Shown piece after piece: positions 34,304 to 43,497 of a stretch of 64,000 nucleotides of DNA; the stretch's first letter is position 1, and each line of letters opens with the position of its first letter. A program made the translations under genes and the position numbers. The DNA is from JBMNEH01 sp050948665 (GTDB lineage Bacteria > Bacillota > Clostridia > Christensenellales > UMGS416). Location: assembly GCA_050948665.1 (NCBI GenBank), contig JBMNEH010000001.1, positions 1,116,001 to 1,180,000 on the forward strand, in the 5' to 3' direction. The notes below the pieces were generated by a model. The model searched no databases and was not told the DNA's origin. It worked only from the letters and a program-made list of their open reading frames with translations.

Positions 34304-35651
34304 GCCGCAGCCTATTCGTGATATGCTGATGCGTTATGCGGAAAGCGGCACAGCGCGGTTCCATATGCCGGGGCATAAAGGACACAGCGTGATTTTCGGC
34401 GCGTGGGATATAACCGAACTTGAAGAAAGTGATAATCTCCAGTATCCCCGGGGCGTTATTGCCCGTTCTCAGGACAGGTGGGCTTCGGCCGCAGGAGCGA
34501 GGGTATGCCGTTACCTTGTAAATGGCGCAACCCTGGGAGTACAGGCTATGGTATTGGGTTGCTTGCCCAGAGAAGGGAAACTGATTGCCGCCAGAGATGC
34601 TCACCGCGCTTTGTCGTCAGCGCTTGCGGCTTTTACGGTACAGCCGGTATGGGCAGAATCGGAATGGGACGCGGAGCGGCTGCTGTATCGGTGCAATGTC
34701 CCGGCACTTCTCAGAAAGCTGGAAGAAACGCCGGATGCTGACGGCGTTTTCATTACGACACCCGATTACTATGGGCGTATTGCGGACACGACCGCTCTTG
34801 CAGCTGCCTGCGCCTCCAGAGGGATACCTTTGCTGGCAGACTGTGCGCATGGCGGTCTGGCGCAATTTCTGCCACGGCTGCCCCGTTTAAAAGCGGACGT
34901 TTGGGTGGTTTCCGCACACAAGACTTTATCCGCCCTTACACAGACGGCCCTTATGTTTTCAGGGGAAGAACGCCCCAAATTGGATGCGGCATTACGCGCA
35001 CTGCAAACCAGCAGCCCATCCTATCTGATGATGGCGTCACTTGAACAGGCGCTGGACATTGCCAGGAATGCGGATTACGGTGCTTATATCATACGGATGG
35101 AGGCTATGCGTCACAGTATTTCGGAGATGAAGGGATTGTTTTGCGCTGCGGAGGAATCGGCTCTGCAATCGGGATATGCCGCCTGCGATCCAGGCCGACT
35201 TTGCGTGGATGTAACCGGACGTGGTCTTTCCGGCTATCGCGCGGCAGAAATACTGCGAGAAACAGGTGTTCGCGCAGAAATGGCGGATATGCGCCGGGTA
35301 GTATTTATCTGTACACCCTGGGACGAGGCCGCCTGGGATGATAGACTGACAAAAGCACTCAGCGCATTACCGGAAGAGGATTTTACCGTACCCCGAATCG
35401 CCCGTCCCCCGGAAGGGTTGCCGAGTTTACAGCCATGGGAGGTTTTTTCCCGTAAATGGGAGGTATTGCCGCTCGCGGAGGCGGAAGGAAGAGTGCTTGC
35501 AGAGCCTTTGACCGTTTACCCGCCCGGAACGGCGCTATGTGTACCGGGAGAGCGCATGACACGCGAAGTTGCTGCCTACTGCCGCATGGCAATCGCGCTT
35601 GGAGGAGAGGCGGCAGGAAACGGGGAGACTATTTCGGTAATAGAGGAGTAG
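34296..35651 (+). CDS. Orn/Lys/Arg decarboxylase-type PLP enzyme (YaaO-like)
   Basis: The 451-residue fold-type I PLP enzyme belongs to the major-domain Orn/Lys/Arg decarboxylase family. Evidence is RFHMPGHKGHS at the N-terminus and SAHKTLSALTQTA with the PLP lysine near residue 210, plus a C-terminal domain ending ERMTREVAAYC. The substrate amino acid is not certain. It overlaps the end of the preceding membrane protein gene. Two earlier in-frame starts (34284, 34287) are also possible. In Bacillus the same gene precedes tmk-yaaQ-holB, so the synteny is strong. Confidence 0.88.
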   Translation: MTKPQPIRDMLMRYAESGTARFHMPGHKGHSVIFGAWDITELEESDNLQYPRGVIARSQDRWASAAGARVCRYLVNGATLGVQAMVLGCLPREGKLIAARDAHRALSSALAAFTVQPVWAESEWDAERLLYRCNVPALLRKLEETPDADGVFITTPDYYGRIADTTALAAACASRGIPLLADCAHGGLAQFLPRLPRLKADVWVVSAHKTLSALTQTALMFSGEERPKLDAALRALQTSSPSYLMMASLEQALDIARNADYGAYIIRMEAMRHSISEMKGLFCAAEESALQSGYAACDPGRLCVDVTGRGLSGYRAAEILRETGVRAEMADMRRVVFICTPWDEAAWDDRLTKALSALPEEDFTVPRIARPPEGLPSLQPWEVFSRKWEVLPLAEAEGRVLAEPLTVYPPGTALCVPGERMTREVAAYCRMAIALGGEAAGNGETISVIEE

Positions 35652-35654
35652 AAA

Positions 35655-36308
35655 ATGGGGAAGGGAAAGTTTATCACCTTTGAGGGTGTTGACGGAGCCG
35701 GGAAAACAACACAGATCAGTCTTTTTTCCAATTGGCTTCTGGAACAGGGAGAGGATGTGCTGCTGACCCGGGAGCCCGGAGGCGATAAACCGGCGGAGGC
35801 GATACGGTCCGTTATACTGGATCCTGCTTATGATGATATGGACGCTCTTACGGAGGCATATCTGTATGCAGCTGCCCGTTGTCAGCATGTGCGAAGAGTT
35901 CTACGTCCTGCGATAGAGAGCGGAAGAACCGTGATTTGTGACAGGTATTTAGATTCATCACTGGCCTATCAGGGAGGCGGAAGAGGCCTCGGCATAGAAC
36001 TGGTTCGGGAGCTTAACCGAGAAGCTGTGGACGGCTGCCTCCCTGATTGGACGGTGCTGCTGCTGCTGAATCCCGAAGCCGCCATGGAGCGTATGGAGGG
36101 ACGTTCTCTTGACCGGCTGGAACAAACTCCCGTCACCTTTCGCAGGAAAATCTATGACAGTTTTCTTGCGCTTGCGGAAGCAGCCCCCGAACGTATCTTT
36201 ACGGTGGATGCAGCCGGGACGGTGGAGATGATCGCGGAGACAATTCGGGGGGCTTATATTGCGCGGTTCGGAAATTGCCAAAAAAAGGATTATTATCGGA
36301 GATTTTGA
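35655..36308 (+). CDS. tmk: Thymidylate kinase
   Basis: This 217-residue kinase phosphorylates dTMP to dTDP for DNA synthesis. The P-loop is FEGVDGAGKTTQ, the dTMP-binding motif is TREPGG, and CDRYLDSSLAYQGGGRG is the DRx motif followed by the lid. It follows the decarboxylase by 3 bases. The gene order with darA, holB and ricT is conserved across Bacillota. Confidence 0.96.
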   Translation: MGKGKFITFEGVDGAGKTTQISLFSNWLLEQGEDVLLTREPGGDKPAEAIRSVILDPAYDDMDALTEAYLYAAARCQHVRRVLRPAIESGRTVICDRYLDSSLAYQGGGRGLGIELVRELNREAVDGCLPDWTVLLLLNPEAAMERMEGRSLDRLEQTPVTFRRKIYDSFLALAEAAPERIFTVDAAGTVEMIAETIRGAYIARFGNCQKKDYYRRF

Positions 36309-36314
36309 AAATAG

Positions 36315-36344
36315 TTGACAGTTACCATTCATAAATGTTAAAAT
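36315..36344 (+). promoter_or_regulatory. Internal promoter before darA
   Basis: TTGACA (36315-36320) and TAAAAT (36339-36344) are spaced by 18 bp, just after the tmk stop. It may boost darA-holB-ricT apart from tmk. Confidence 0.55.
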
Positions 36345-36389
36345 AACAACGAGCGGTGGAATCCTGCTGAAGAAGAGGAGGACAAGACA

Positions 36390-36719
36390 GTGAAACTTAT
36401 TATTGTAATTGTACAGGATGAGGACGCCGGTCGTCTTGCCGGAAATCTTATGCAGGAGGGTTTCAGCATCACAAAGCTGGCGACAACCGGAGGCTTTTTA
36501 CGTGCCGGGAATACGACATTGCTGATGGGCGTAGACGACCATAAGCTGGATAATGCGCTTTCTATTGTGGAAAAGGTATGCCACAGTCGCAAGCAGATCG
36601 CCACTTCCCCGGCTCCGGTAGCAGGATCAACCGGGGCATATGTTCCATATCCCATTGAGGTGGTTGTAGGCGGCGCTACTGTATTCGTACTGGATGTGGA
36701 GCGGTTTAAGAAATTCTGA
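36390..36719 (+). CDS. darA: Cyclic di-AMP receptor DarA (PII-like, YaaQ)
   Basis: The 109-residue protein is a PII-like trimer subunit that binds the second messenger cyclic di-AMP. It begins MKLIIVIVQDEDAGRL and has the signature TKLATTGGFLRAGNTTLLMGV, which contributes to ligand binding. Length and context (between tmk and holB) match Bacillus YaaQ. Its TGA overlaps the holB ATG by one base. Its presence implies c-di-AMP signalling in this organism. Confidence 0.93.
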   Translation: MKLIIVIVQDEDAGRLAGNLMQEGFSITKLATTGGFLRAGNTTLLMGVDDHKLDNALSIVEKVCHSRKQIATSPAPVAGSTGAYVPYPIEVVVGGATVFVLDVERFKKF

Positions 36720-37654
36720 TGTCGTTTTCTTGGAATGACATTCTGGGTCAGGAACCTCTCATAGAACAATGCAAAAAATGGGTGGCGTCGGGCACATTGC
36801 CTCACGCCATCTGCTTATACGCTCCTGCGGGCGGTGGCAAGAGGACCTTTACACGTATACTTGCCGCTGCTTTTTTTTGCAACAATGAGCAGCCCCCCTG
36901 CGGTATCTGTGTAAATTGCCGGAGGGTAGAGAGAGATATTCACCCGGATTTGATATGGCTGCGAGAGAGCAGAAATATCGCAATGGGAATCACAGAGGCC
37001 AATGAAATCGTTTCTCGACTAAAAGTAATGCCCCACCTGGGTTCCAGGCGGATGATCGTTCTGGAGAGAGCCCATACAATGACAGAGCAGGGACAGAATA
37101 AGCTTTTAAAGACATTGGAGGAGCCGCCGGACGGAACACTTCTGGTGCTTCTTTCTGAGAGTCTTTCCGCCATGTTGCCTACAGTACTTTCCCGCTGTGC
37201 TCTGCTGCGGTTGGCGCCCCTGGAACAAAGGCAAATTCGGGACAGGCTGGAACAGGAGGGAGCGGAACCGGATGCCGCCGCGGAAGCGGCTGCTATTTCC
37301 GGAGGCTGGATGGGGCAGGCAAAGCAGGCGGCCGAGGACAGCGGTTATCTGGAAATGGAAAGGGCTGTCCGTGAAGTTCTGTTATCATTTCCGGAGCCTG
37401 ATGGCTTCTTGAGGGCATTTCAGACAATGAAACCTTACAGAAAAAATCGTTTGGATGATTGTCTTGCCCTTATTTCCAGACATTTTGAGGAGGCCGCCGC
37501 AGGGCGGCAGCCGATATCAGGCTGGGATCAAGCCCGCATCTTAACCGCCTGGAACGCGATAGAAGACGCACGTCAGAGCCTGCAAATGAATTGCAATCCC
37601 GGAATAACCCTGGATGCGCTCATGCTGAAGCTGACCGGATTGTTCAGAAGATAG
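36719..37654 (+). CDS. holB: DNA polymerase III subunit delta'
   Basis: This clamp-loader subunit (311 residues) helps open and load the beta clamp. It has a degenerate P-loop (APAGGGKRT), a zinc site formed by CGICVNC with nearby Cys residues, and KLLKTLEEPPDGTLLVLLSE followed by VLSRCALLRL, the SRC arginine-finger region. The start is coupled to darA (TGATG). Confidence 0.93.
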   Translation: MSFSWNDILGQEPLIEQCKKWVASGTLPHAICLYAPAGGGKRTFTRILAAAFFCNNEQPPCGICVNCRRVERDIHPDLIWLRESRNIAMGITEANEIVSRLKVMPHLGSRRMIVLERAHTMTEQGQNKLLKTLEEPPDGTLLVLLSESLSAMLPTVLSRCALLRLAPLEQRQIRDRLEQEGAEPDAAAEAAAISGGWMGQAKQAAEDSGYLEMERAVREVLLSFPEPDGFLRAFQTMKPYRKNRLDDCLALISRHFEEAAAGRQPISGWDQARILTAWNAIEDARQSLQMNCNPGITLDALMLKLTGLFRR

Positions 37655-37664
37655 GAGAGAGACA

Positions 37665-38708
37665 ATGGCTTGGGTAATCAGTATTCGGTTCAGACGATCG
37701 AAAAAAACGTATTATTTTGACCCTGCCGGATTAGAATATACTATCGGCAACAGTGTTGTCGTAGAGACAGCGAAGGGTCTCGAATATGGAGATGTGGTTT
37801 CTCTGCCACGCGAGGTACCGGACAGCGAGCTAGTTGCGCCGTTAAAACCGGTGCTTCGTCTGGCGCTGCCCGCTGATGAAGCCCGCGTAGAGGATAATTC
37901 CAAACGGGAAGTTGAAGCAATGGGTATTGCCGCTGAATGCATAGCTGCGCGCAGTCTGGATATGAAGCTGGTGGATGTTGAATATACCTTCGACGGTAAG
38001 AAAATTGTTTTTTACTTTACGGCAGACGGAAGAGTGGATTTCAGGGAGTTGGTTCGAGACTTGGCTGCACGCTTCCATACCCGTATCGAGCTGCGGCAAA
38101 TCGGTGTTCGGGACGAGACAAAAATGTTAGGCGGCCTTGGCCCCTGCGGACGTGCCGTTTGCTGCGCAACCTTTCTTTCAGACTTTATCCCTGTTTCCAT
38201 CCGCATGGCAAAGGAGCAGAATATTTCACTGAACCCTACAAAAATCTCCGGTTTATGCGGCAGGCTCATGTGTTGTTTGCAATATGAGCAAGCCTTCTAT
38301 CAGGAGGAGCGGAGCAAATCCCCTAAACCCGGTACCGATGTACTGACGCCGGACGGTGTCGGGGAAATTATGGAGCATTATATTGTACGCCGCAAGTTCC
38401 GCGTCCGGGTGCTGCTGTCCGACCTCAGTTATGATATGCGGGAATATCCCGTGGACCAGGTTGAGGTCATCACTGCCGAGCGGCGCGCTGAGGAGATCCG
38501 CAAGCTGGAGAAGCAATTGGGCAAGACACAGCAACAGGTTGCACTGGAAGAGGAGGAGAGAGCGGACAGAGCCAGGGAAACACGGGAAAGCCAAGCCCGA
38601 AGCCGTGCGAACCGTCCCCGGCCTTCAAATGAGAATAAGGCCAGAAGCATCGATGATTTGCAGATATTCCGTGGAAATCCCGATAATGGACCGCCAGAGT
38701 TGCCATAA
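37665..38708 (+). CDS. ricT: PSP1/RicT family regulatory protein (YaaT)
   Basis: The 347-residue protein matches YaaT/RicT, part of the Ric complex that in Bacillus affects RNase Y-dependent mRNA processing. It has the PSP1 domain and the conserved Cys array CGRAVCCATFL...SGLCGRLMCCLQYE, which binds Fe-S clusters in Bacillus RicT. The C-terminal about 70 residues are charged and disordered. It closes the tmk-darA-holB-ricT block. Confidence 0.9.
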   Translation: MAWVISIRFRRSKKTYYFDPAGLEYTIGNSVVVETAKGLEYGDVVSLPREVPDSELVAPLKPVLRLALPADEARVEDNSKREVEAMGIAAECIAARSLDMKLVDVEYTFDGKKIVFYFTADGRVDFRELVRDLAARFHTRIELRQIGVRDETKMLGGLGPCGRAVCCATFLSDFIPVSIRMAKEQNISLNPTKISGLCGRLMCCLQYEQAFYQEERSKSPKPGTDVLTPDGVGEIMEHYIVRRKFRVRVLLSDLSYDMREYPVDQVEVITAERRAEEIRKLEKQLGKTQQQVALEEEERADRARETRESQARSRANRPRPSNENKARSIDDLQIFRGNPDNGPPELP

Positions 38709-38735
38709 AGGTTCCTCTTTGTTGCGCAGAACCGG

Positions 38736-38764
38736 TTTACAAATTATCCGGAGAATGATATAAT
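38736..38764 (+). promoter_or_regulatory. Promoter of the ferredoxin gene
   Basis: TTTACA (38736-38741) and TATAAT (38759-38764) are spaced by 17 bp with an extended TG at 38756-38757, a strong promoter. Confidence 0.78.
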
Positions 38765-38808
38765 CAGAATGTCGGTTTGTACCGAAATGCTACAAGGAGG
38801 TGATTGCT

Positions 38809-38979
38809 TTGGCTTATAAAATTACCGAAGACTGCATCAAATGTGGTGCATGTGAGGCTGAATGCCCCGTGAACGCGATTTCCGAAGACGATGCTACCTA
38901 TGTGATAGATTCCGATGCTTGCATCAACTGCGGTGCCTGCGCAGGTGTTTGCCCCGTAGGCGCAGCCCAGGAAGAATAA
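38809..38979 (+). CDS. 2[4Fe-4S] ferredoxin, clostridial type
   Basis: This 56-residue electron carrier starts at a TTG at 38809, 8 bases after AAGGAGG (38794-38800). It holds two CxxCxxCxxxCP clusters, CIKCGACEAECP and CINCGACAGVCP, in the symmetric arrangement of clostridial ferredoxins, and ends GAAQEE. It serves low-potential redox reactions such as pyruvate oxidation and hydrogen formation. A strong promoter and a terminator make it a single-gene unit. Confidence 0.95.
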   Translation: MAYKITEDCIKCGACEAECPVNAISEDDATYVIDSDACINCGACAGVCPVGAAQEE

Positions 38980-39027
38980 CCTCACATAAGGAATTGCCCG
39001 GTACATTCCGGGTACATTGTCATTGGC

Positions 39028-39065
39028 ACGGTGCAGTATAACAGCTGCACCGTTTCCGTTTTCTT
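39028..39065 (+). terminator. Terminator of the ferredoxin gene
   Basis: ACGGTGCAG (39028-39036) pairs with CTGCACCGT (39045-39053), followed by TTCCGTTTTCTT. A smaller CCCGG/CCGGG hairpin precedes it at about 38997-39012. Confidence 0.8.
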
Positions 39066-39095
39066 ACAAAAAAATCGATCAGGAGTTGAAGAATC

Positions 39096-41510
39096 ATGAC
39101 AACAATATTTCACGGAATACGCCCCGCATACAGCGAAAAGGACGGCGGAACGGAACTTGCGCAGGCACTCAACCGCCGGGATACCGGAGGCAGCCTTGCT
39201 GTGCCTGAGATTATTCCTTTCGCCCGCAGCATGGCCGCTGAAGGCATCGTGCTTTTGAAGAATAAAGAGAATACCCTGCCTATACGGGACAACGACAGGG
39301 TTGCGGTTTTCGGAAGATGCGCCATCGACTATTTCACCGTTGGCTACGGCAGCGGTGGTGACATTATTTCTCCATACAAAGCGAATCTGATGCAAGGTTT
39401 AACTGACTGCGGGGTTCACTTTCTCCAGGGACTTTATGAGATTTACGCTGCCTGGTGCGAAGAGAACCGGCCGGATGAGGGGACTTGGGGCAACTGGCCG
39501 GTAAGCCATCCGGAAATGCCCTTGACGGAGGCTCTCGTAAAAGAAGCGGAAAAGGAAGCGGATATTGCCATTGTAGTGATCGGCCGCGCGGCAGGTGAGG
39601 ACCGAGAAAGCCTGTTGGAGAAGGGAAGCTACTACCTGACCGATGCAGAGGTTGCAATGCTGGACATGGTGACTTCAGCTTTCTGCCGTGTGGCGGTGGT
39701 ACTGGATTGCGGCAACATCATCGATATGGCATGGACGGAAAAATACGGGGATGCAATCGGCGCAATCCTATACGCCTGGCAGGGCGGTATGGAAAGCGGG
39801 AACGCTTTGGCTGATGTGCTGACCGGCCGCGCAGACCCTTCCGGCCGCCTTACGGACACAATCGCCAAAACATATGAAGACATCCCTTCCGCTGCTTGTT
39901 TCGGAGGAACGGTCTATAATAATTACGTTGAAGATATTTATGTCGGATATCGTTACTTCGAAACCTTCCGCCCGGAACGTGTACTGTACCCCTTTGGGTT
40001 CGGTCTGTCGTATACGAATTTTTCCATCGATGCTACGGCCAAACGGTACGGAGATCATGCCGTGGTGACCGCCAAGGTTCGGAATACAGGCGCTTATGCG
40101 GGAAAGCAGGTTGTTCAGGTATACTTCAGCCCCCCTCAGGGAAAGCTTGGAAATCCTGCCAGAATTTTAGCCGGATTCAATAAAACTCCTTTGCTGCAGC
40201 CCGGGGAGGAGCATACGCTGGAAATTGACTGCAACCTTCGACTCCTTGCGCCCTTTGACGACAGCGGTATTACCGGGTATGCGAACTGCCAGGTATGGGA
40301 GGCCGGAGAATATAGTATCTCTTTCGGAGAGAATGTGCGTGACGCACGGGTACTTATGCGCTGGACCCGACAGGAAACCTTTCCTGTTGTGCGGCTGCAG
40401 GAAGCGATAGCGGTGGAGCCGGGTTCGGTTTTTCCCCGTATGGTGAACCGCGACGGACAAATTTCATATGAGGATACACCCGCAGATACCGGGAAATGCC
40501 GTGAGCGGATCCTTTCCCGCTTGCCCGCACCCCTTGCACCCCCGGAAAAGCCGGTAATGTGGAAGCAGGTGGCAGACGGTGAGGCAACTGTTGAGGCCTT
40601 TGCGGCGCAGTTGAGCCGGCAGGAGTTGGATGATTTGGCACACGGGGAAGGAGAAATGGATTCGTCCCTCGGAGCCAAAGGAAACGCCGGAGCGCTCGGA
40701 GGCGTAAGCGAAAGCCTGCGGAACCGAGGAGTTCCCCCTGTCATCACGACGGACGGACCTTCCGGAATACGGCTGCGCGCTACCTGCAGCCTGCTTCCCT
40801 GCGGTACCGCTCTGGCCAGCTCCTTCAATGTACGGGGCGTTCAGGCTTTGTACGCGCTTATAGGAAAGGAGATGGGGTTACGGGGTTCTGATATTTTGCT
40901 GGCCCCGGGTATGAACATTCACAGAAATCCTCTGTGCGGGAGAAACTTTGAGTACTTTTCCGAAGATCCGCTGCTGACGGGGAAAATGGCCTCCGCGGTG
41001 GTCATGGGTGTGCAAAGCGCCGGTGTATCTGCCTGCCCCAAGCATTTTGCATGTAATAACCAGGAGCGCAACAGGAACACCAATGATTCACGGGTCAGCG
41101 CCCGCGCGCTGCGTGAGATTTACCTGAAGGCTTTCGAAATTGTAATAAAAGAAGCGCAGCCTCACACGATTATGACAAGCTATAACAAGGTAAACGGAGT
41201 ATGGAGCCACTATCATTATGAGCTGGCGACCTCTGTTTTGCGGGACGAATGGGGGTTCGACGGGCTTGTGATGACTGATTGGTGGATGCGGCCTGCCGCA
41301 TCCCGGGAGTTCCCGAATATCACAAATGACGCCAACCGTATCCGCGCACAGGTTGATGTGCTAATGCCGGGGAATGATGCCCCCTGGGGAGAGAAGAACG
41401 GACGCACATTGCAGGCTTCTCTGGATGACCCGGACGGTGTTACCCTTGCCGAGGCACAGCGCACCGCAGTCAATGTACTCCGCTTGGTACTGCTTCATAC
41501 GAAGGTGTAG
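39096..41510 (+). CDS. Glycoside hydrolase family 3 protein, permuted domain order
   Basis: The 804-residue enzyme is a retaining beta-glycosidase, probably a beta-glucosidase. The domains come in reversed order: the alpha/beta sandwich usually at the C-terminus is first (SMAAEGIVLLKNKENTLP, VAVFGR, residues about 45-260), then a fibronectin III-like domain (YPFGFGLSYTNF to about 420), and the TIM barrel last (GPSGIRL, PGMNIHRNPLCGRNFEYFSEDP, CPKHFACNNQE). The catalytic nucleophile is Asp728 in VMTDWW. This inverted layout is known for some Ruminococcus and Butyrivibrio enzymes. No signal peptide is seen, so it should act on imported oligosaccharides. Confidence 0.9.
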   Translation: MTTIFHGIRPAYSEKDGGTELAQALNRRDTGGSLAVPEIIPFARSMAAEGIVLLKNKENTLPIRDNDRVAVFGRCAIDYFTVGYGSGGDIISPYKANLMQGLTDCGVHFLQGLYEIYAAWCEENRPDEGTWGNWPVSHPEMPLTEALVKEAEKEADIAIVVIGRAAGEDRESLLEKGSYYLTDAEVAMLDMVTSAFCRVAVVLDCGNIIDMAWTEKYGDAIGAILYAWQGGMESGNALADVLTGRADPSGRLTDTIAKTYEDIPSAACFGGTVYNNYVEDIYVGYRYFETFRPERVLYPFGFGLSYTNFSIDATAKRYGDHAVVTAKVRNTGAYAGKQVVQVYFSPPQGKLGNPARILAGFNKTPLLQPGEEHTLEIDCNLRLLAPFDDSGITGYANCQVWEAGEYSISFGENVRDARVLMRWTRQETFPVVRLQEAIAVEPGSVFPRMVNRDGQISYEDTPADTGKCRERILSRLPAPLAPPEKPVMWKQVADGEATVEAFAAQLSRQELDDLAHGEGEMDSSLGAKGNAGALGGVSESLRNRGVPPVITTDGPSGIRLRATCSLLPCGTALASSFNVRGVQALYALIGKEMGLRGSDILLAPGMNIHRNPLCGRNFEYFSEDPLLTGKMASAVVMGVQSAGVSACPKHFACNNQERNRNTNDSRVSARALREIYLKAFEIVIKEAQPHTIMTSYNKVNGVWSHYHYELATSVLRDEWGFDGLVMTDWWMRPAASREFPNITNDANRIRAQVDVLMPGNDAPWGEKNGRTLQASLDDPDGVTLAEAQRTAVNVLRLVLLHTKV

Positions 41511-41521
41511 CAGATAGAAAA

Positions 41522-41549
41522 GCGGCCGGAGCAGTCCGGCCGCTTTTTT
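41522..41549. terminator. Bidirectional terminator between GH3 and Gfo/Idh/MocA genes
   Basis: GCGGCCGGA (41522-41530) and TCCGGCCGC (41535-41543) form a 9-bp perfect stem with six T after it and AAAA before it, serving both convergent genes. Confidence 0.88.
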
Positions 41550-41566
41550 CTGTCCCGCAAGGATCG

Positions 41567-42700
41567 CTATGAGGGGAGCAGGATCTCTCTTCCTTCCGCT
41601 GAAGAACGGACACAGGCGTCCATCAAACGCATGTTGACAAGCCCGTCCATAAGGCTAGCGGTGAGTCCGTCGCCCTGCCCGAGGAGCAGGTTGAAGAAAC
41701 TTTGCATTTGATCCGCCTTATAGGAGTGCGGCAGGGGAACCTCCCGGAAGAGATGATTCGATCCGTAAAAATCTCCGATACAGACCTGTAGTTTATCGGT
41801 GTGGTCATCATCCCCGTCAAGAGTGTAGAGCAAAGCGCCTTTGCTTCCGTAAATCTCAAAATATTGATAATTGCCGCGGCCAAATCCGAAACGAGAGATT
41901 TCAAAGGCCGCGGATACGTCACCGGTCATACGGGTATGCACATGCGCATAATCGTCGACATCCACCTTTTCCATGCGGGGCGCTCCGGAGCGGATCTTTT
42001 TAAGTTCTCGACCCTTTCCGACGGAGTAAACAAAACGATAATCTTCGAGAGACTGACGGGAATGCACCAGAGTGCCCAACTGGGCAGATACTGTCAAATA
42101 CTCCTCGCCCGTGAGAAACCGGACAAGATCCATGGCATGGGAACCCAAGTCACCCAGCGCGCCGGTGCCTGTGCGCGACTTATTAAACCGCCACAGCAGA
42201 GGCGTTGCGGCGTTCTCTCCCCATGCTTGGAGATATTTGGCATATACATGGCGGACTTTCCCGATTTGGCCGTCCCGTATCAGCTTCCGCGCGTATCGTG
42301 CCGCGGTTTTGAAGCGATAAGAAAAACAAACCATATGCGGGACGGGGTTCGATTGCAACATGATCATCGCTTCCTCGGCTTCCGCGCTGTTAAGTGTCAG
42401 AGGTTTTTCTGTTGCGATGGGTTTTCCCGCGGAAAGAGCGGCCAGCAATACCTCCTTGTGGACATCATTCGGGGTACAGTTGGATACGGCATCCACCTCA
42501 GGAGACGCGATCAGTGCGCGGTAATCGGAAAAGCAACGAGCCTCCGGTATACTGTACTTCTCTTTATAAAACGCCAGCGCATCCGGATTATTATCGCAAA
42601 TCGCCCATAAAACGGCATCGGGGCTCCGATTTATCCCATCGATATGGGCGCCTGAAATGCTGCCTAGCCCAATTACGCCCATGCGAATCGGTGTATGCAT
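41567..42700 (-). CDS. Gfo/Idh/MocA family oxidoreductase
   Basis: This 377-residue NAD(P)-dependent dehydrogenase has the Rossmann motif GVIGLGSISGAHI, CTPNDVHKE and the active-site ATEKPLTLN, and the C-terminal LGDLGSHAMDLVRFL with a conserved histidine. It is the downstream partner of a ThuA-like gene (9-bp gap), a pairing frequent in sugar operons. Substrate is unknown. AAGGAGGG precedes the ATG. Confidence 0.9.
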   Translation of the reverse strand: MHTPIRMGVIGLGSISGAHIDGINRSPDAVLWAICDNNPDALAFYKEKYSIPEARCFSDYRALIASPEVDAVSNCTPNDVHKEVLLAALSAGKPIATEKPLTLNSAEAEEAMIMLQSNPVPHMVCFSYRFKTAARYARKLIRDGQIGKVRHVYAKYLQAWGENAATPLLWRFNKSRTGTGALGDLGSHAMDLVRFLTGEEYLTVSAQLGTLVHSRQSLEDYRFVYSVGKGRELKKIRSGAPRMEKVDVDDYAHVHTRMTGDVSAAFEISRFGFGRGNYQYFEIYGSKGALLYTLDGDDDHTDKLQVCIGDFYGSNHLFREVPLPHSYKADQMQSFFNLLLGQGDGLTASLMDGLVNMRLMDACVRSSAEGREILLPS

Positions 42701-42709
42701 GCTCCCTCC

Positions 42710-43426
42710 TTATGGCTCTATACGCTGTACATGATTGGTGACAAATGTGTGCACCGGCTTATAGGGAGCCGCCCAATGCACCGCATTTGTGATAACAGTT
42801 TGAATTTCTTTCTGATGATAGACCGGAAAGGTTTCGTGCCCCGGCTGGAAATAAAAGATTCGGCCGCCGCGTCGGAAACAGCAGCCGCTACGAAAAATCT
42901 CACCACCGGGATACCAGGAGACGAAAATCAATTCATCGGGGTCGGGTATATGGAAACGCTCCCCATAGGTTTCGTCATGCGGAACTTCGAAATAATCCCC
43001 GATCCCCTTTACAATGGGATGGCCGGGGGACATCACCCACAAACGGGCTTTTTCACCGTCCTCGCGCCACCGAAGCATTCCGCTGGGGGTACCCATCAGC
43101 AAACGGAATGGTTTGCTTGCGTGGGCAGAATGCAGAGCGATAAATCCCATGCCGGCATTTACGCGCGCAACCACCCTTGCAGCGATTTCGTCAGAGACCT
43201 TTTCATGGGCCATGTGTCCCCACCAAATAAGAACATCAGTCGTGTCCAATAACTCCCGGGTCAGACCGTTTTCCGGCTCTTCCAATGTCGCGGTACGGAC
43301 GGCGATACTCTCATCCATGCCGAGGAAGTCCGCAATGGCATTATGAATCCCGTTAGGATAAATAGCGCGGCAGGCCGGGTCCTGCTTCTCATGGATAAAT
43401 TCGTTCCAGATTGTAACCTGTATCAT
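42710..43426 (-). CDS. ThuA-like (trehalose utilisation) domain protein
   Basis: The 238-residue protein has the class I glutamine amidotransferase-like ThuA fold: DVLIWWGHMAHEKV, GFIALHSAHASKP and the C-terminal GRIFYFQPGHETFPVYH are typical landmarks. ThuA proteins accompany sugar dehydrogenases and ThuB; the Rhizobium pair forms 3-keto disaccharides. Here it sits directly before a Gfo/Idh/MocA gene, as thuA before thuB, so a 3-keto-sugar step is plausible but unproven. Confidence 0.88.
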   Translation of the reverse strand: MIQVTIWNEFIHEKQDPACRAIYPNGIHNAIADFLGMDESIAVRTATLEEPENGLTRELLDTTDVLIWWGHMAHEKVSDEIAARVVARVNAGMGFIALHSAHASKPFRLLMGTPSGMLRWREDGEKARLWVMSPGHPIVKGIGDYFEVPHDETYGERFHIPDPDELIFVSWYPGGEIFRSGCCFRRGGRIFYFQPGHETFPVYHQKEIQTVITNAVHWAAPYKPVHTFVTNHVQRIEP

Positions 43427-43497
43427 GGTTGCCTCCTAAAGAGATTGATTTTTTATATTATGACAGGTTTTCCGGGTTTTATCAATGCTCAATCATT

